From: CAIKLP01 sp965279595 | GTDB lineage: Bacteria; Bacteroidota; Bacteroidia; Sphingobacteriales; Sphingobacteriaceae | Direction: 5' to 3' | Assembly (NCBI GenBank): GCA_965279595.1 | Contig: OZ257246.1 | Location: 1,798,001-1,862,000 of the forward strand | DNA: 64,000 nt | Shown here: positions 34,856 to 41,839 of the stretch, piece by piece | How positions within the stretch are numbered: the first letter of the stretch is position 1 | Layout of the letters: the number at the start of each line of letters is the position of its first letter | Position numbers and translations under genes: made by a program | The notes under the pieces: model-generated | What the model saw: only the letters and a program-made list of their open reading frames with translations | Told to the model about the DNA's origin: nothing | The model's database searches: none

Positions 34856-36814
34856 TTAAATATCGATACGTGCATATTTTGCATTTTTCTCAATGAATGC
34901 TCTACGTGGTGCAACTTCATCTCCCATCAACATAGAGAAAATATGATCACATTCTGCTGCATTTTCAATTGTTACTTGGCGTAATGTTCTAGTTTCAGGA
35001 TTCATGGTGGTAGACCATAATTGCTCCGCGTTCATTTCTCCCAAACCTTTGTAACGTTGAATATTTACACTTTCTTCTTTACCTGCACCTTTTAAACGTT
35101 GAACTGCTGCGTCTCTTTGGTCTTCTGTCCAAGCGTATTCCTGTTCCTTACCTTTTTTCACTAAATAAAGTGGAGGAGTTGCAATGTAGATATAACCACT
35201 TTCAATTAATTCTTTCATATAGCGGAAAAAGAATGTTAAAATCAAAGTAGTAATGTGAGAACCATCAATATCCGCATCCGTCATGATGATGATTTTGTGG
35301 TATCTTAATTTTACAACATTCAATGCCTTATTATCATCAACTGTGCCTACACTTACACCCATTGCAGTGAAAATATTCTTGATCTCGTCATTTTCATAGA
35401 TCTTATATTCCATTGCTTTCTCCACATTCAAGATTTTACCTTTCAAAGGCAATATGGCTTGAAATGCTCTGTTTCTGCCTTGTTTAGCGGTACCACCTGC
35501 TGAGTCCCCTTCGACTAAATATAATTCACAAACTGCTGGATCACTTTCTGAACAATCTGAAAGCTTACCCGGTAAACCAGTTCCTGTTAATACATTTTTA
35601 CGTTGTACTAATTCTCTTGCTTTACGTGCTGCATGTCTAGCAGTTGCTGCTAAGATTACTTTGTTAACAATCAATCGTGCTTCTTTTGGATTTTCTTCTA
35701 AATAATTATTTAGAATTTCACCAACTGCTTGATCAACTGCCCCAATTACTTCATTGTTTCCAAGTTTAGTTTTGGTTTGACCTTCAAATTGAGGTTCTTG
35801 TACTTTTACCGAAATAACAGCTGTCAATCCCTCACGAAAGTCATCACCGGTAATTTCCATCTTAAGGTTTTTCAACATCCCTGACTTCTCCGCATAGGCT
35901 TTCAAAGTACGGGTCAATCCTCTTCTAAATCCAGCTACATGCGTTCCGCCTTCAATGGTATTGATATTATTTACATATGAATGTACATTTTCGGTATAAG
36001 TGCTGTTGTATTGCATTGCTAATTCAACAGGAATACCTGCTTTCATTCCTTCAACATAAATTGGTTCAGGAATTAATGGTTCTCTAGTTCCATCTAGATA
36101 CTTTACAAACTCTTTCAACCCACCTTCTGAATAAAATACTTCCGTTAGGAATGTACCATCTTCTAGTGTTTCTCTTTCATCAGTTAAAGTTAAGCGTATA
36201 CCTTTATTCAAATAAGCCAATTCACGCAAACGTGCAGCTAGGGTGTCAAACTTATATTCAGTTGTAATATTGAAAATTTCAGCATCCGGTTTGAAAGTCA
36301 CGATAGTACCACGATCGCCGGTTTCTCCCACTTCTTTGACATCGTATAATGGCTTTCCTTTTGAGTATTCTTGAACAAATACTTTTCCTTCACGATGAAC
36401 CTCAGCTTTTAAAGCTATGGAAAGTGCATTCACGCAACTAACCCCAACACCATGCAATCCACCAGAAACTTTATAAGTGTCTTTATCGAATTTACCACCA
36501 GCATGCAAAACTGTCATTACCACTTCTAATGCTGATTTCTTTTCCTTTTGGTGCATACCTGTAGGAATCCCTCTTCCATTATCTTTTACTCTGATGGAAT
36601 TGTCATCTAAAATAAAAACGTTAATGTCTGAGCAATAACCTGCTAAAGCCTCATCAATTGAGTTATCAACAACTTCATAAACTAAATGATGCAATCCTTT
36701 TACGCCAATATCACCAATATACATGGCTGGTCTTTTACGAACCGCCTCTAGGCCTTCTAAAACCTGAATATTATCTGCTGAATAATTCGATCTGTCTTCT
36801 TTTACTTCACTCAT
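34856..36814 (-). CDS. gyrB: DNA gyrase subunit B
   Basis: 652 residues, full length. ATPase/GHKL domain with VYEVVDNSIDEALAGYC (N-box) and GRGIPTGMH; GGLHGVGVSCVNALS loop; the TOPRIM domain carries EGDSAGGTAKQGR and DADIDGSHI; PLKGKILNVEKA is also present. It supplies negative supercoiling with GyrA, which is not in the window. Upstream TATCTTTG fits a promoter. Confidence 0.97.
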   Translation of the reverse strand: MSEVKEDRSNYSADNIQVLEGLEAVRKRPAMYIGDIGVKGLHHLVYEVVDNSIDEALAGYCSDINVFILDDNSIRVKDNGRGIPTGMHQKEKKSALEVVMTVLHAGGKFDKDTYKVSGGLHGVGVSCVNALSIALKAEVHREGKVFVQEYSKGKPLYDVKEVGETGDRGTIVTFKPDAEIFNITTEYKFDTLAARLRELAYLNKGIRLTLTDERETLEDGTFLTEVFYSEGGLKEFVKYLDGTREPLIPEPIYVEGMKAGIPVELAMQYNSTYTENVHSYVNNINTIEGGTHVAGFRRGLTRTLKAYAEKSGMLKNLKMEITGDDFREGLTAVISVKVQEPQFEGQTKTKLGNNEVIGAVDQAVGEILNNYLEENPKEARLIVNKVILAATARHAARKARELVQRKNVLTGTGLPGKLSDCSESDPAVCELYLVEGDSAGGTAKQGRNRAFQAILPLKGKILNVEKAMEYKIYENDEIKNIFTAMGVSVGTVDDNKALNVVKLRYHKIIIMTDADIDGSHITTLILTFFFRYMKELIESGYIYIATPPLYLVKKGKEQEYAWTEDQRDAAVQRLKGAGKEESVNIQRYKGLGEMNAEQLWSTTMNPETRTLRQVTIENAAECDHIFSMLMGDEVAPRRAFIEKNAKYARIDI

Positions 36815-36836
36815 AATTTGATTTTTTCGCTAGCTT

Positions 36837-36844
36837 CAAAGATA
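36837..36844 (-). promoter_or_regulatory. Candidate -7 box for gyrB (TATCTTTG)
   Basis: TATCTTTG on the minus strand 23 bp before the gyrB ATG fits TAnnTTTG. No TTTG is seen at the optimal -33 position, so moderate confidence. Confidence 0.45.
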
Positions 36845-36921
36845 CTTTTTTTAAGGGGTAATACCTCAGGAAAACCAGTGGATAATTCACTTTTTTTTCA
36901 ACATAATGTGAAGTATTTATT

Positions 36922-36929
36922 TACCTTTG
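36922..36929 (+). promoter_or_regulatory. Candidate -7 box for slyD (TACCTTTG)
   Basis: TACCTTTG fits TAnnTTTG, 101 bp upstream of the slyD ATG. This would give a leader of roughly 90 nt. The -33 element is weak (T-rich, without G). Confidence 0.42.
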
Positions 36930-37029
36930 GTGCTGAAAAAAATGAGTTCTTTTTAACAAGAGGCAAATGCCTTAAAACAACTGATTTTGAAGGCTTTTTG
37001 AATAGTAACAAACAAATAAAAATTTATAA

Positions 37030-37545
37030 ATGAAAGTATCAAGTAATAAAGTAGTGTCATTGACCTATGAATTAAAAATTGAAGATGGCACAGAAATGCT
37101 ATTAGTTGAAAAAGTAACCACCGAAAACCCATTTGTTTATTTACATGGTTTAGGTAGTTTACCAGAAAAATTTGAGTCTGAATTGCATGATCGCGCTCAA
37201 GGTGAAGCATTTAACTTTATGCTAAACAAAGAAGAGTCAGGTTATGGTGAAATTGACCCAACTGCTGTGGTTGATTTACCTAAAGATATTTTTATGGTTG
37301 ATGGAGTTTTTGATAGTGAAATGATCACTGAAGGTCATTTTATTCCAATGACAGATTCTGATGGTAACAAAATGCAAGGTTTGGTCCTTGAAGTGGCTGA
37401 AAATACCATTAAAATGGATTTTAATCATCCATTAGCTGGTAGAAACCTTTATTTTGAAGGTAGCATTCATGACATTAGAGAAGCAAGTGCTGAAGAATTA
37501 GATCACGGCCATGTACATGGTGAAGGTGGTCATCATCACGAATAA
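37030..37545 (+). CDS. slyD: SlyD-like FKBP-type peptidyl-prolyl isomerase
   Basis: 171 residues: FKBP core split by an insert-in-flap domain (GLGSLPEKFESEL, ESGYGEIDPTAVVDLPKDIF, MDFNHPLAGRNLYF), as in SlyD. The C-terminus ends with a His-rich tail (HGHVHGEGGHHHE), a probable nickel-binding stretch. It acts as proline isomerase, chaperone and metal carrier in the cytoplasm. Followed by a strong terminator. Confidence 0.93.
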   Translation: MKVSSNKVVSLTYELKIEDGTEMLLVEKVTTENPFVYLHGLGSLPEKFESELHDRAQGEAFNFMLNKEESGYGEIDPTAVVDLPKDIFMVDGVFDSEMITEGHFIPMTDSDGNKMQGLVLEVAENTIKMDFNHPLAGRNLYFEGSIHDIREASAEELDHGHVHGEGGHHHE

Positions 37546-37565
37546 ATAGTAATTAATTTAAATTG

Positions 37566-37609
37566 AAAGTAGATGTGCATAGAATAGTTAAATGCCATCT
37601 ACTTTTTTT
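37566..37609 (+). terminator. Intrinsic terminator after slyD
   Basis: AAAGTAGATG (37566-37575) pairs with CATCTACTTT (37596-37605) over 10 bp; GCAT/ATGC can extend the stem inside. A T-run follows. Confidence 0.85.
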
Positions 37610-37654
37610 ATTTTAGCCCAATAACTTTTTTGAAGCAAATCTTAATTTTTAAAT

Positions 37655-38245
37655 ATGAAAAACACTTCTTTAATTTTCAATATTGTTTTAACCATCGCAG
37701 TAATTATTTTATTTGTACTTCATTTTACAGACAAACCCAATGTTTCAAATGAAGTTGCTATTTCTCCAGCACTTAAATCTAATAACTCCCCTTTAACAGT
37801 TTATGTGAATGGTGATTCCCTACTTAATAATTATGAATTTTTTAAGAAGTCGAAAAAGGATTTCGAAGATAAAGGAAAACGCACAGAGAATGCCATATTA
37901 GCTAAACGTTCTGCATTAGAAAAAGAATTCAATGATTACCAACAAACAGCTAGTAGTATGACTCCTGAACAGCGCGCTAGGGTTGAAGAAAGCCTAATGA
38001 AGAAAGAGCAAGATTTTAAATCTTATAGTGAATCGGCTGCTGGGAAATTGCAAGAGGAACAAGATAAATTCAATGAACATTTGTTTGATAAAGTAGCTGC
38101 TTATTTGAAAGAATTTAGTAAAGGAAAAAATTATAAAATTGTATTAAATTATACTAAAGGCACAGGCATATTATTTGCAAATGATAGCTTGGATATTACT
38201 GCAGATGTATTGAAGGGTTTGAATGAAGAATACGCTAAAAAATAA
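37655..38245 (+). CDS. OmpH/Skp-family periplasmic chaperone
   Basis: 196 residues. An uncleaved-looking N-terminal hydrophobic helix (about 6-26) is followed by a short linker and a long charged coiled coil (about 55-165), as in Skp/OmpH. VYVNGDSLLNNYEFFKKSKKDF and the C-terminal NYTKGTGILFANDSLDITADVL match the Bacteroidota branch. It presumably holds unfolded outer membrane proteins in the periplasm. Confidence 0.88.
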   Translation: MKNTSLIFNIVLTIAVIILFVLHFTDKPNVSNEVAISPALKSNNSPLTVYVNGDSLLNNYEFFKKSKKDFEDKGKRTENAILAKRSALEKEFNDYQQTASSMTPEQRARVEESLMKKEQDFKSYSESAAGKLQEEQDKFNEHLFDKVAAYLKEFSKGKNYKIVLNYTKGTGILFANDSLDITADVLKGLNEEYAKK

Positions 38246-38266
38246 TTTTCAATACAAAATAAAGTA

Positions 38267-38746
38267 ATGCAAAAAGAACCAAATATTGAATTCATGCGAG
38301 AAGCCATTCGGCTTTCAGTTGAAAATGTTTTGTTAAAAAAAGGTGGACCTTTCGGTTGTGTAATAGTAAAAGATGGTAAAATTATTGCCAATGGAGCAAA
38401 TGAAGTTACCTCAAGCAATGACCCCACTGCACACGCTGAAATGGTTGCCATACGAAAGGCTTGTCAAGTACTAAAAAGCTTTCAATTAACTGGCTGTGAA
38501 ATTTATACTAGCTGCGAACCTTGTCCAATGTGCCTTTCTGCAATTTATTGGTCAAGAGCTGATGCAATTTATTTTGCCAATACCAAAAGTGACGCGGCCA
38601 AAATAAATTTTGACGATCATTTTATTTATGATGAAATTGCCAAACCTATTGAAATGCGTACTATACCAACAAAAGAATTTTTAAGAGAAGAAGGATTGGA
38701 AGCGTTTGAATTTTGGATTAAAATGGATGGCAATATTAAGTATTGA
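38267..38746 (+). CDS. Nucleoside deaminase (tRNA adenosine/guanine deaminase type)
   Basis: 159 residues. Zinc-binding histidine and catalytic glutamate in TAHAEMVAIRKA, cysteines in CEPCPMCLSAIYW. The C-terminal ANTKSDAAKINFDDHFIYDE is closer to guanine deaminase/GuaD-like members than to TadA, but the two are hard to separate by eye. Substrate remains open. The last bases overlap the convergent kinase gene by 11 bp. Confidence 0.9.
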   Translation: MQKEPNIEFMREAIRLSVENVLLKKGGPFGCVIVKDGKIIANGANEVTSSNDPTAHAEMVAIRKACQVLKSFQLTGCEIYTSCEPCPMCLSAIYWSRADAIYFANTKSDAAKINFDDHFIYDEIAKPIEMRTIPTKEFLREEGLEAFEFWIKMDGNIKY

Positions 38747-39479
38747 AACGAATTGGTATATATAAACTAGTTACTGTTCCATTTTCATTATTGGAATCTA
38801 CATTTAACCTTCCTAATAAATAGGAAATTCTTGAATGTATATTTTTAAGTCCAATACCCTCTTGAATATTATTACTTGAATACCCAATTCCATTGTCTGC
38901 AACTGTCACCATCAATTGGTTATTACTATGTACTAATTGAACCTCTATTTCTGAAGATTTCCCGTGTTTGATTGAATTATTAATAAGTTCCTGAATGATT
39001 CTGTAAATCATCAATTCAGCAGTTGCTGAAAGACCTAATTTTTGTTCTCCTAATAATATAACTTCAATTTTTAAATCTGATGTTTTAAAACGGTTAGCTA
39101 AGGTTTGAATAGAATTGAACAATCCAGTTTCTTTAAGAAGTGGTGGCATCATTTGGTGAGAAACTTGACGCACTTCATTGGTTGTTTCATTAATAAGTTT
39201 TGCTAATTGCGAAATATTTTCGTCTTCATTTTGAGTTTTGAATAAATGATTAAAATGTAGTTTTATAGCTGATAAATTGGAGCCAATACCATCATGCAAT
39301 TCTTTAGCAATTCTCTCTCGTTCTCTTTCTTCTGTATCAATTATAGATTGAAATAATTGCGTCTGTTTTTGACGAATCTTTTTTTGATAAGTGAAGATGA
39401 TCATCACCACAAAAACATTAATTAAGATAAAACCAATGCCTAAAGTTAGTATAGTATTAAGTATATGTTGCTCATCCAT
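38736..39479 (-). CDS. Sensor histidine kinase (HisKA_3 / NarX-DesK type)
   Basis: 247 residues from the ATG at 39479; the longer frame overlaps the upstream membrane protein gene. One membrane helix (about 8-30), then the dimerisation/phosphoacceptor helix RERIAKELHDGIGSNLSAI (His near 63) and a GHKL ATPase with ELINNSIKHGKSSEIE, VADNGIGY and GIGLKNIHSRI. No sensor domain is present, so sensing must come from the membrane or a partner. It is the third of a minus-strand set, with a NarL-type regulator divergent at 40588 as the probable partner. Confidence 0.9.
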   Translation of the reverse strand: MDEQHILNTILTLGIGFILINVFVVMIIFTYQKKIRQKQTQLFQSIIDTEERERERIAKELHDGIGSNLSAIKLHFNHLFKTQNEDENISQLAKLINETTNEVRQVSHQMMPPLLKETGLFNSIQTLANRFKTSDLKIEVILLGEQKLGLSATAELMIYRIIQELINNSIKHGKSSEIEVQLVHSNNQLMVTVADNGIGYSSNNIQEGIGLKNIHSRISYLLGRLNVDSNNENGTVTSLYIPIRFNT

Positions 39480-39487
39480 TTTATTGA

Positions 39488-40153
39488 TTATTTTTTTTGA
39501 AGTATCAACCAATTTAAACTCAAAGCATAAGCCAAACAAATATTCAATTGAATATTACTAATACTAAATGATAAACTAAAAATCATTTCACCTACTTTTC
39601 TAAGGGATGGAATTGGTGAAAATTTTAAGATAAATTCATTGGATAATATACTTATGCTGAAGAAAATAAAAAAAGTTAAGCATAGAATGAAGTATGGGTC
39701 TTTCATTTGAACATGATCAGGATCATTTACAAATTGCAGAATCAAATAACCACATAAGATTCCATTAAAAATGGAGCTTATCAATCCATTATTGTCAGAA
39801 TATATGAATATGCTACCATTTTTAAATAAATTAATTATCATGAAAACAAATCCAATTAAATAAAATAAGCTAAACAACCATTTTACTTTTACTTTATGTA
39901 TAAGTTGTAGTAAAAAATATCCAACCAAAACAAATTCAATAATTATAAAAGTGTTTAGTATCCAAATATTATGTTGCATCATATAAAATTTGTATTCAAT
40001 AATGGCTGAAGAAATTAAGCCAATTATCACATACAAACATATAATCTTTGAAAGTGGAAAATGTTTCTTCCAAAAACTTAGCATGCTGATAAAAGGTAAC
40101 AGCATGCTAAGCGTTGAGATGATTGCAAAAAATTTTGGAATTACATTGATCAT
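39488..40153 (-). CDS. Seven-helix-type membrane protein
   Basis: 221 residues with about seven hydrophobic segments and no recognised domain. It lies 8 bp before the sensor kinase that lacks a sensing domain, so it may provide the sensing or anchoring part (inference). It overlaps the preceding unknown gene by 4 bp, pointing to coupled translation. Confidence 0.78.
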   Translation of the reverse strand: MINVIPKFFAIISTLSMLLPFISMLSFWKKHFPLSKIICLYVIIGLISSAIIEYKFYMMQHNIWILNTFIIIEFVLVGYFLLQLIHKVKVKWLFSLFYLIGFVFMIINLFKNGSIFIYSDNNGLISSIFNGILCGYLILQFVNDPDHVQMKDPYFILCLTFFIFFSISILSNEFILKFSPIPSLRKVGEMIFSLSFSISNIQLNICLAYALSLNWLILQKK

Positions 40154-40518
40154 TGATTGTTTGCTAGTGGACTATTTTCTGTACCACAATAATTGGGGCA
40201 AGGTTGACCTCTTTCTTTTACTACTTCTGCTCCAGGAGTTAGAATATCATTACCATTTATATCAACTGCAACCATAACAAATGCAAGGTTGGAGTTTTTA
40301 ATAGTTCCGTCTGCAGTGCCAACTTGTCCGCCATAAATTCTAACACCAACGGCTCCTTCTTGAGCAAATAAATCATCAAAAGCTTCTTTAGTATAATAAA
40401 ATCCTTTTGCCTGATTTTTTGTTGGATCGAATTCATTATTAAAATTGATACGGTAATTTGCAGTTAGAATAATTGCTTCATCTAAACTAATTTGGTGGGT
40501 ATTATCTTTTAAATTCAT
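40150..40518 (-). CDS. Hypothetical protein with CPNYCG motif
   Basis: 122 residues, not recognised. It has no signal peptide or membrane helix. Two parts: a helical front (EAIILTANYRINF) and a beta-rich part with GAVGVRIYGGQVGTADGTIKN and LAFVMVAVDINGNDIL. The C-terminus contains RGQPCPNYCGTENSP, with cysteines spaced three residues apart that could bind a metal. It begins the kinase operon and is divergent from the NarL-type regulator (69-bp spacer). Confidence 0.65.
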   Translation of the reverse strand: MNLKDNTHQISLDEAIILTANYRINFNNEFDPTKNQAKGFYYTKEAFDDLFAQEGAVGVRIYGGQVGTADGTIKNSNLAFVMVAVDINGNDILTPGAEVVKERGQPCPNYCGTENSPLANNQ

Positions 40519-40587
40519 GTTTGGGGTTTTTTTATCAATAATACAAAATTGATTTTAATATTTTTATATTCGAAGCTTATCCCTTAT

Positions 40588-41217
40588 ATGGAAAACATTA
40601 GGCTCATAATTGTTGATGATCATGCTTTAATTGCTGATGGCATTCGAAAAACATTTGAATCTCAAATTGGTGTCCAAGTAATTGCTTCAGTTTCAAGTGC
40701 AATTCAATTATTTGAAATATTGAAGAAACAAACTGTTGACCTAATTATCATGGATATAAATTTGCCTGGAATGAATGGGATAGAAGCCACTGAATTATTG
40801 AAAAGTATGTATCCTTCAATTAAAGTAATTGGTTTAAGTATGCATGATGATACCGGATACATTAATAAAATGATAAAAGCAGGTGCTTCAGGCTATTTAC
40901 TAAAAACCGTTGATGCTGAAGAATTACATCTTGCAGTTAAAAAAGTAATGCAAGGAAAAAATTATTTTAGCGCAGAACTAATCAATGAAACCATCAACCC
41001 TAGTAATAGCCTTTTAGCTTCAGATCACGATTTCACAAAAAGAGAATTGGAAATTTTAGTTCTATTGGTTAAAGGATTTACCAATTTAGCTATCTCCGAA
41101 CAATTATCAATCAGCATTCGTACTGTTGAAAAACATAGAAGTCATATTTACCTAAAAGCTGGCACTTCCAATACACCAGGGCTGATTCGCTTCGCTTTTA
41201 CCCAGGGTTTAATCTAA
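40588..41217 (+). CDS. NarL/FixJ-type response regulator
   Basis: 209 residues from the ATG at 40588; the longer frame starts at a TTG 13 codons upstream. Receiver domain with D10/D11 and phospho-acceptor D56 (IIMDINLPGMNG); conserved lysine in YLLKTVD. The LuxR-type helix-turn-helix lies at about 145-205 (TKRELEILVLLVKGFTNLAI, VEKHRSHIYLKAG). Likely partner of the HisKA_3 kinase at 38736. The region after its stop holds an exact repeat of TACGTA palindromes. Confidence 0.92.
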   Translation: MENIRLIIVDDHALIADGIRKTFESQIGVQVIASVSSAIQLFEILKKQTVDLIIMDINLPGMNGIEATELLKSMYPSIKVIGLSMHDDTGYINKMIKAGASGYLLKTVDAEELHLAVKKVMQGKNYFSAELINETINPSNSLLASDHDFTKRELEILVLLVKGFTNLAISEQLSISIRTVEKHRSHIYLKAGTSNTPGLIRFAFTQGLI

Positions 41218-41222
41218 TTCAT

Positions 41223-41272
41223 ATACGTAGTTTTACGTACAAAAAAAAATGAAAAATACGTAGTTTTACGTA
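41223..41272. repeat. Exact 17-bp direct repeat of paired TACGTA palindromes
   Basis: ATACGTAGTTTTACGTA occurs at 41223-41239 and again at 41256-41272, 33 bp apart. Each copy has two TACGTA palindromes with starts 10 bp apart, so four palindromes start at 41224, 41234, 41257 and 41267. The second copy also forms a terminator-like hairpin with the flanking A and T runs. Operator-like phasing and terminator function are both possible. Confidence 0.85.
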
Positions 41273-41280
41273 TTTTTTTT
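41252..41280 (+). terminator. Possible intrinsic terminator of the NarL-type regulator gene
   Basis: AAAAATACGTA (41252-41262) and TACGTATTTTT (41267-41277) are perfect reverse complements over 11 bp with loop GTTT, and the T-run continues to 41280. It lies 35 bp after the stop codon. It could instead be an A/T-flanked protein site. Confidence 0.55.
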
Positions 41281-41338
41281 GCCTCTTCTTGTCCTCATAT
41301 TTGATTCATCATCCTAACTAACCTAGAAGATGAAAAGG

Positions 41339-41437
41339 AAACTTCGTTAAACCATTCCAAAGGGAAATAGTCTCACTAGAATGAAAGAATTGCGTCAGGG
41401 TTTTTTGCTCATTCCTCCCTTTGGAAAAACGAAGTTT
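41339..41437 (+). ncRNA. Candidate structured RNA: long imperfect hairpin
   Basis: AAACTTCGTT (41339-41348) pairs with AACGAAGTTT (41428-41437), and TTCCAAAGGGA (41355-41365) with TCCCTTTGGAA (41416-41426). That gives 21 paired bases with one asymmetric bulge. A further GAATGA/TCATTC pair (41379-41384 with 41409-41414) is possible in the interior. Seen directly: the complementarity. Inferred: an RNA structure in the leader of the small ORF at 41483. The hairpin interior also holds a 22-codon frame. Confidence 0.5.
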
Positions 41438-41449
41438 GATTTTAAATAA
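41381..41449 (+). CDS. Possible 22-residue small ORF overlapping the hairpin
   Basis: ATG 41381 to TAA 41449 gives MKELRQGFLLIPPFGKTKFDFK over the 3' arm of the hairpin; it could be translated or be chance. No ribosome site is clear. It is included because it precedes the better small ORF at 41483 in the same short transcript region. Weak support. Confidence 0.25.
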   Translation: MKELRQGFLLIPPFGKTKFDFK

Positions 41450-41482
41450 ATTAACGGATTGGTTAACCACAATTAAGCAGCT

Positions 41483-41563
41483 ATGATAACAATAATCGTA
41501 ATTCTTGTCGCAATTAATGTTGGTCTTCTATTCTTATGTAAGAAATTCAAAGGCTATCTATAA
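41483..41563 (+). CDS. Possible 26-residue hydrophobic micropeptide
   Basis: ATG 41483 to TAA 41563. The product is one transmembrane helix (ITIIVILVAINVGLLFL) followed by Cys and a basic tail (KKFKGYL), which would be an inside-positive single-pass micropeptide. It lies between the hairpin and a strong terminator, so it would be the end of a small transcript. It resembles type I toxins and small subunit-like regulators in design only; no homology claimed. No strong ribosome site. Confidence 0.45.
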   Translation: MITIIVILVAINVGLLFLCKKFKGYL

Positions 41564-41611
41564 ATAGAAATTTAAAACAGGGTTAAAACATAACGTAGGG
41601 TTTAGTTTTGA

Positions 41612-41637
41612 GGCCGTCAGAATGACGGCCTTTTTTT
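41612..41637 (+). terminator. Strong intrinsic terminator before mraZ
   Basis: GGCCGTCA (41612-41619), loop GAA, TGACGGCC (41623-41630), then seven T. This GC-rich perfect stem separates the upstream small locus from the dcw cluster. Confidence 0.92.
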
Positions 41638-41769
41638 ATGCATTTTTTCTAAAAGGTTCGCCCACTGTCTCTAAATGAGCTTTTTAACATTCTTCCCAAA
41701 AAGTTTAAATTAATTATTAAGCATTTTTGGCGATTTATATATCGCTAGCAGACATGTTGAAAACTTTTT

Positions 41770-41799
41770 GTGGTAGGATGTGGTAAAAAGTGGTAAGAA
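41770..41799 (+). promoter_or_regulatory. Three phased MraZ boxes
   Basis: GTGGTAGGAT, GTGGTAAAAA and GTGGTAAGAA stand head to tail at exactly 10-bp pitch, 41-70 bp before the mraZ start. MraZ is known to bind phased GTGG/TGGG repeats upstream of its own gene. The array is a probable autoregulatory operator; the promoter itself is not clear. A separate inverted repeat GCGAT-N6-ATCGC (41730-41745) lies further upstream. Confidence 0.82.
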
Positions 41800-41839
41800 T
41801 TTATAATTTTACTACACAAATCAAGAACAAAAACCACAA

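Noticed and set aside
36818..37033. Open frame between gyrB and slyD as a gene
   Set aside because: Low-complexity, no ribosome site, spans the promoter-like box of slyD and runs into the slyD start.
38267..38746. Assignment of the deaminase as tadA
   Set aside because: C-terminal region resembles guanine deaminase members; the substrate cannot be settled by eye, so no symbol is given.
41339..41437. Possible integron attC site, because of a GTTAAAC sequence within a bulged hairpin
   Set aside because: No matching RYYYAAC partner at the right distance, no integrase or cassette array nearby.
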